In this document: positions 63,943 to 64,000 of the stretch, piece after piece
Numbering within the stretch: position 1 is the first letter of the stretch
Layout: each line of letters opens with the position of its first letter
DNA from: Aphidius gifuensis
Taxonomy: Eukaryota; Arthropoda; Insecta; Hymenoptera; Braconidae
NCBI RefSeq assembly: GCF_014905175.1
Contig: NC_057792.1
Span: forward strand, 20,528,963 to 20,592,962
Direction of reading: 5' to 3'
Length of the DNA: 64,000 nucleotides
Notes under the pieces: model-generated
What the model was told of the DNA's origin: nothing
Databases searched by the model: none
Seen by the model: only the letters and a program-made list of their open reading frames with translations
Translations under genes and position numbers: made by a program

Positions 63943-64000
63943 GTAAATAAATAGGTAAACTTATCCAAGTAGAATTGTTGGTAGCCAAGTAATTGGTAAA
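63943..64000 (+). other. Probable start of a WDR43 intron
   Basis: Follows the GTAAAT donor-like sequence. The frame has a stop at once and no homology to the rest of the Utp12 domain, so it is read as intron. Confidence 0.55.

Noticed and set aside
63948..63950. TAA as the true stop of WDR43
   Set aside because: It would cut the Utp12 domain near its beginning, and it sits directly after a donor-like G|GTAAAT. A further exon beyond the window is more likely.

Overview
The window is nuclear DNA of an insect-like animal. It is extremely A+T-rich, with long poly(A)/poly(T) tracts, GT-AG introns and four protein-coding genes. The strongest taxonomic clue is a pair of fork head genes of the FoxB class, close in sequence to insect fd96Ca. 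The base composition would fit an A+T-rich parasitoid wasp or a similar holometabolous insect, but that is a guess from composition, not a demonstrated assignment.

Left end (1-5148): a FoxB gene on the minus strand. It has three coding exons, 387 codons, and a terminal exon that does not begin with ATG. The next 48.5 kb (5149-53668) hold no gene I can support. This stretch consists of A+T-rich filler, a duplicated segment (about 7.1-8.3 kb and 12.9-13.7 kb), two copies of a SINE-like element with a tRNA-like promoter, three copies of a hairpin-bearing interspersed repeat, a few degenerate tandem repeats, and many isolated islands of 60-350 bp that are visibly less A+T-rich and look like conserved noncoding (enhancer-type) DNA.

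Right part: the second FoxB gene (53669-57001, minus, two coding exons, 475 codons), its probable promoter region (57.4-57.76 kb), a 2.9 kb spacer, then a divergently transcribed housekeeping pair. RABGGTB (60687-62005, minus, five coding exons, 332 codons) encodes the beta subunit of Rab geranylgeranyltransferase. WDR43/UTP5 (62413 to beyond the window, plus) is a ribosome-biogenesis WD40 protein. Their start codons are about 400 bp apart.

The two FoxB genes share orientation, the exact position of the intron inside the fork head domain, and an eh1-like Groucho-binding motif, so they are tandem duplicates. The gene-poor space between them is best read as a regulatory landscape for developmental transcription factors. 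I found no operon-like or defence-like system and no convincing new coding system. The most interesting items are the desert between the paralogs, the hidden third FoxB exon, and the repeat families with target-site evidence.
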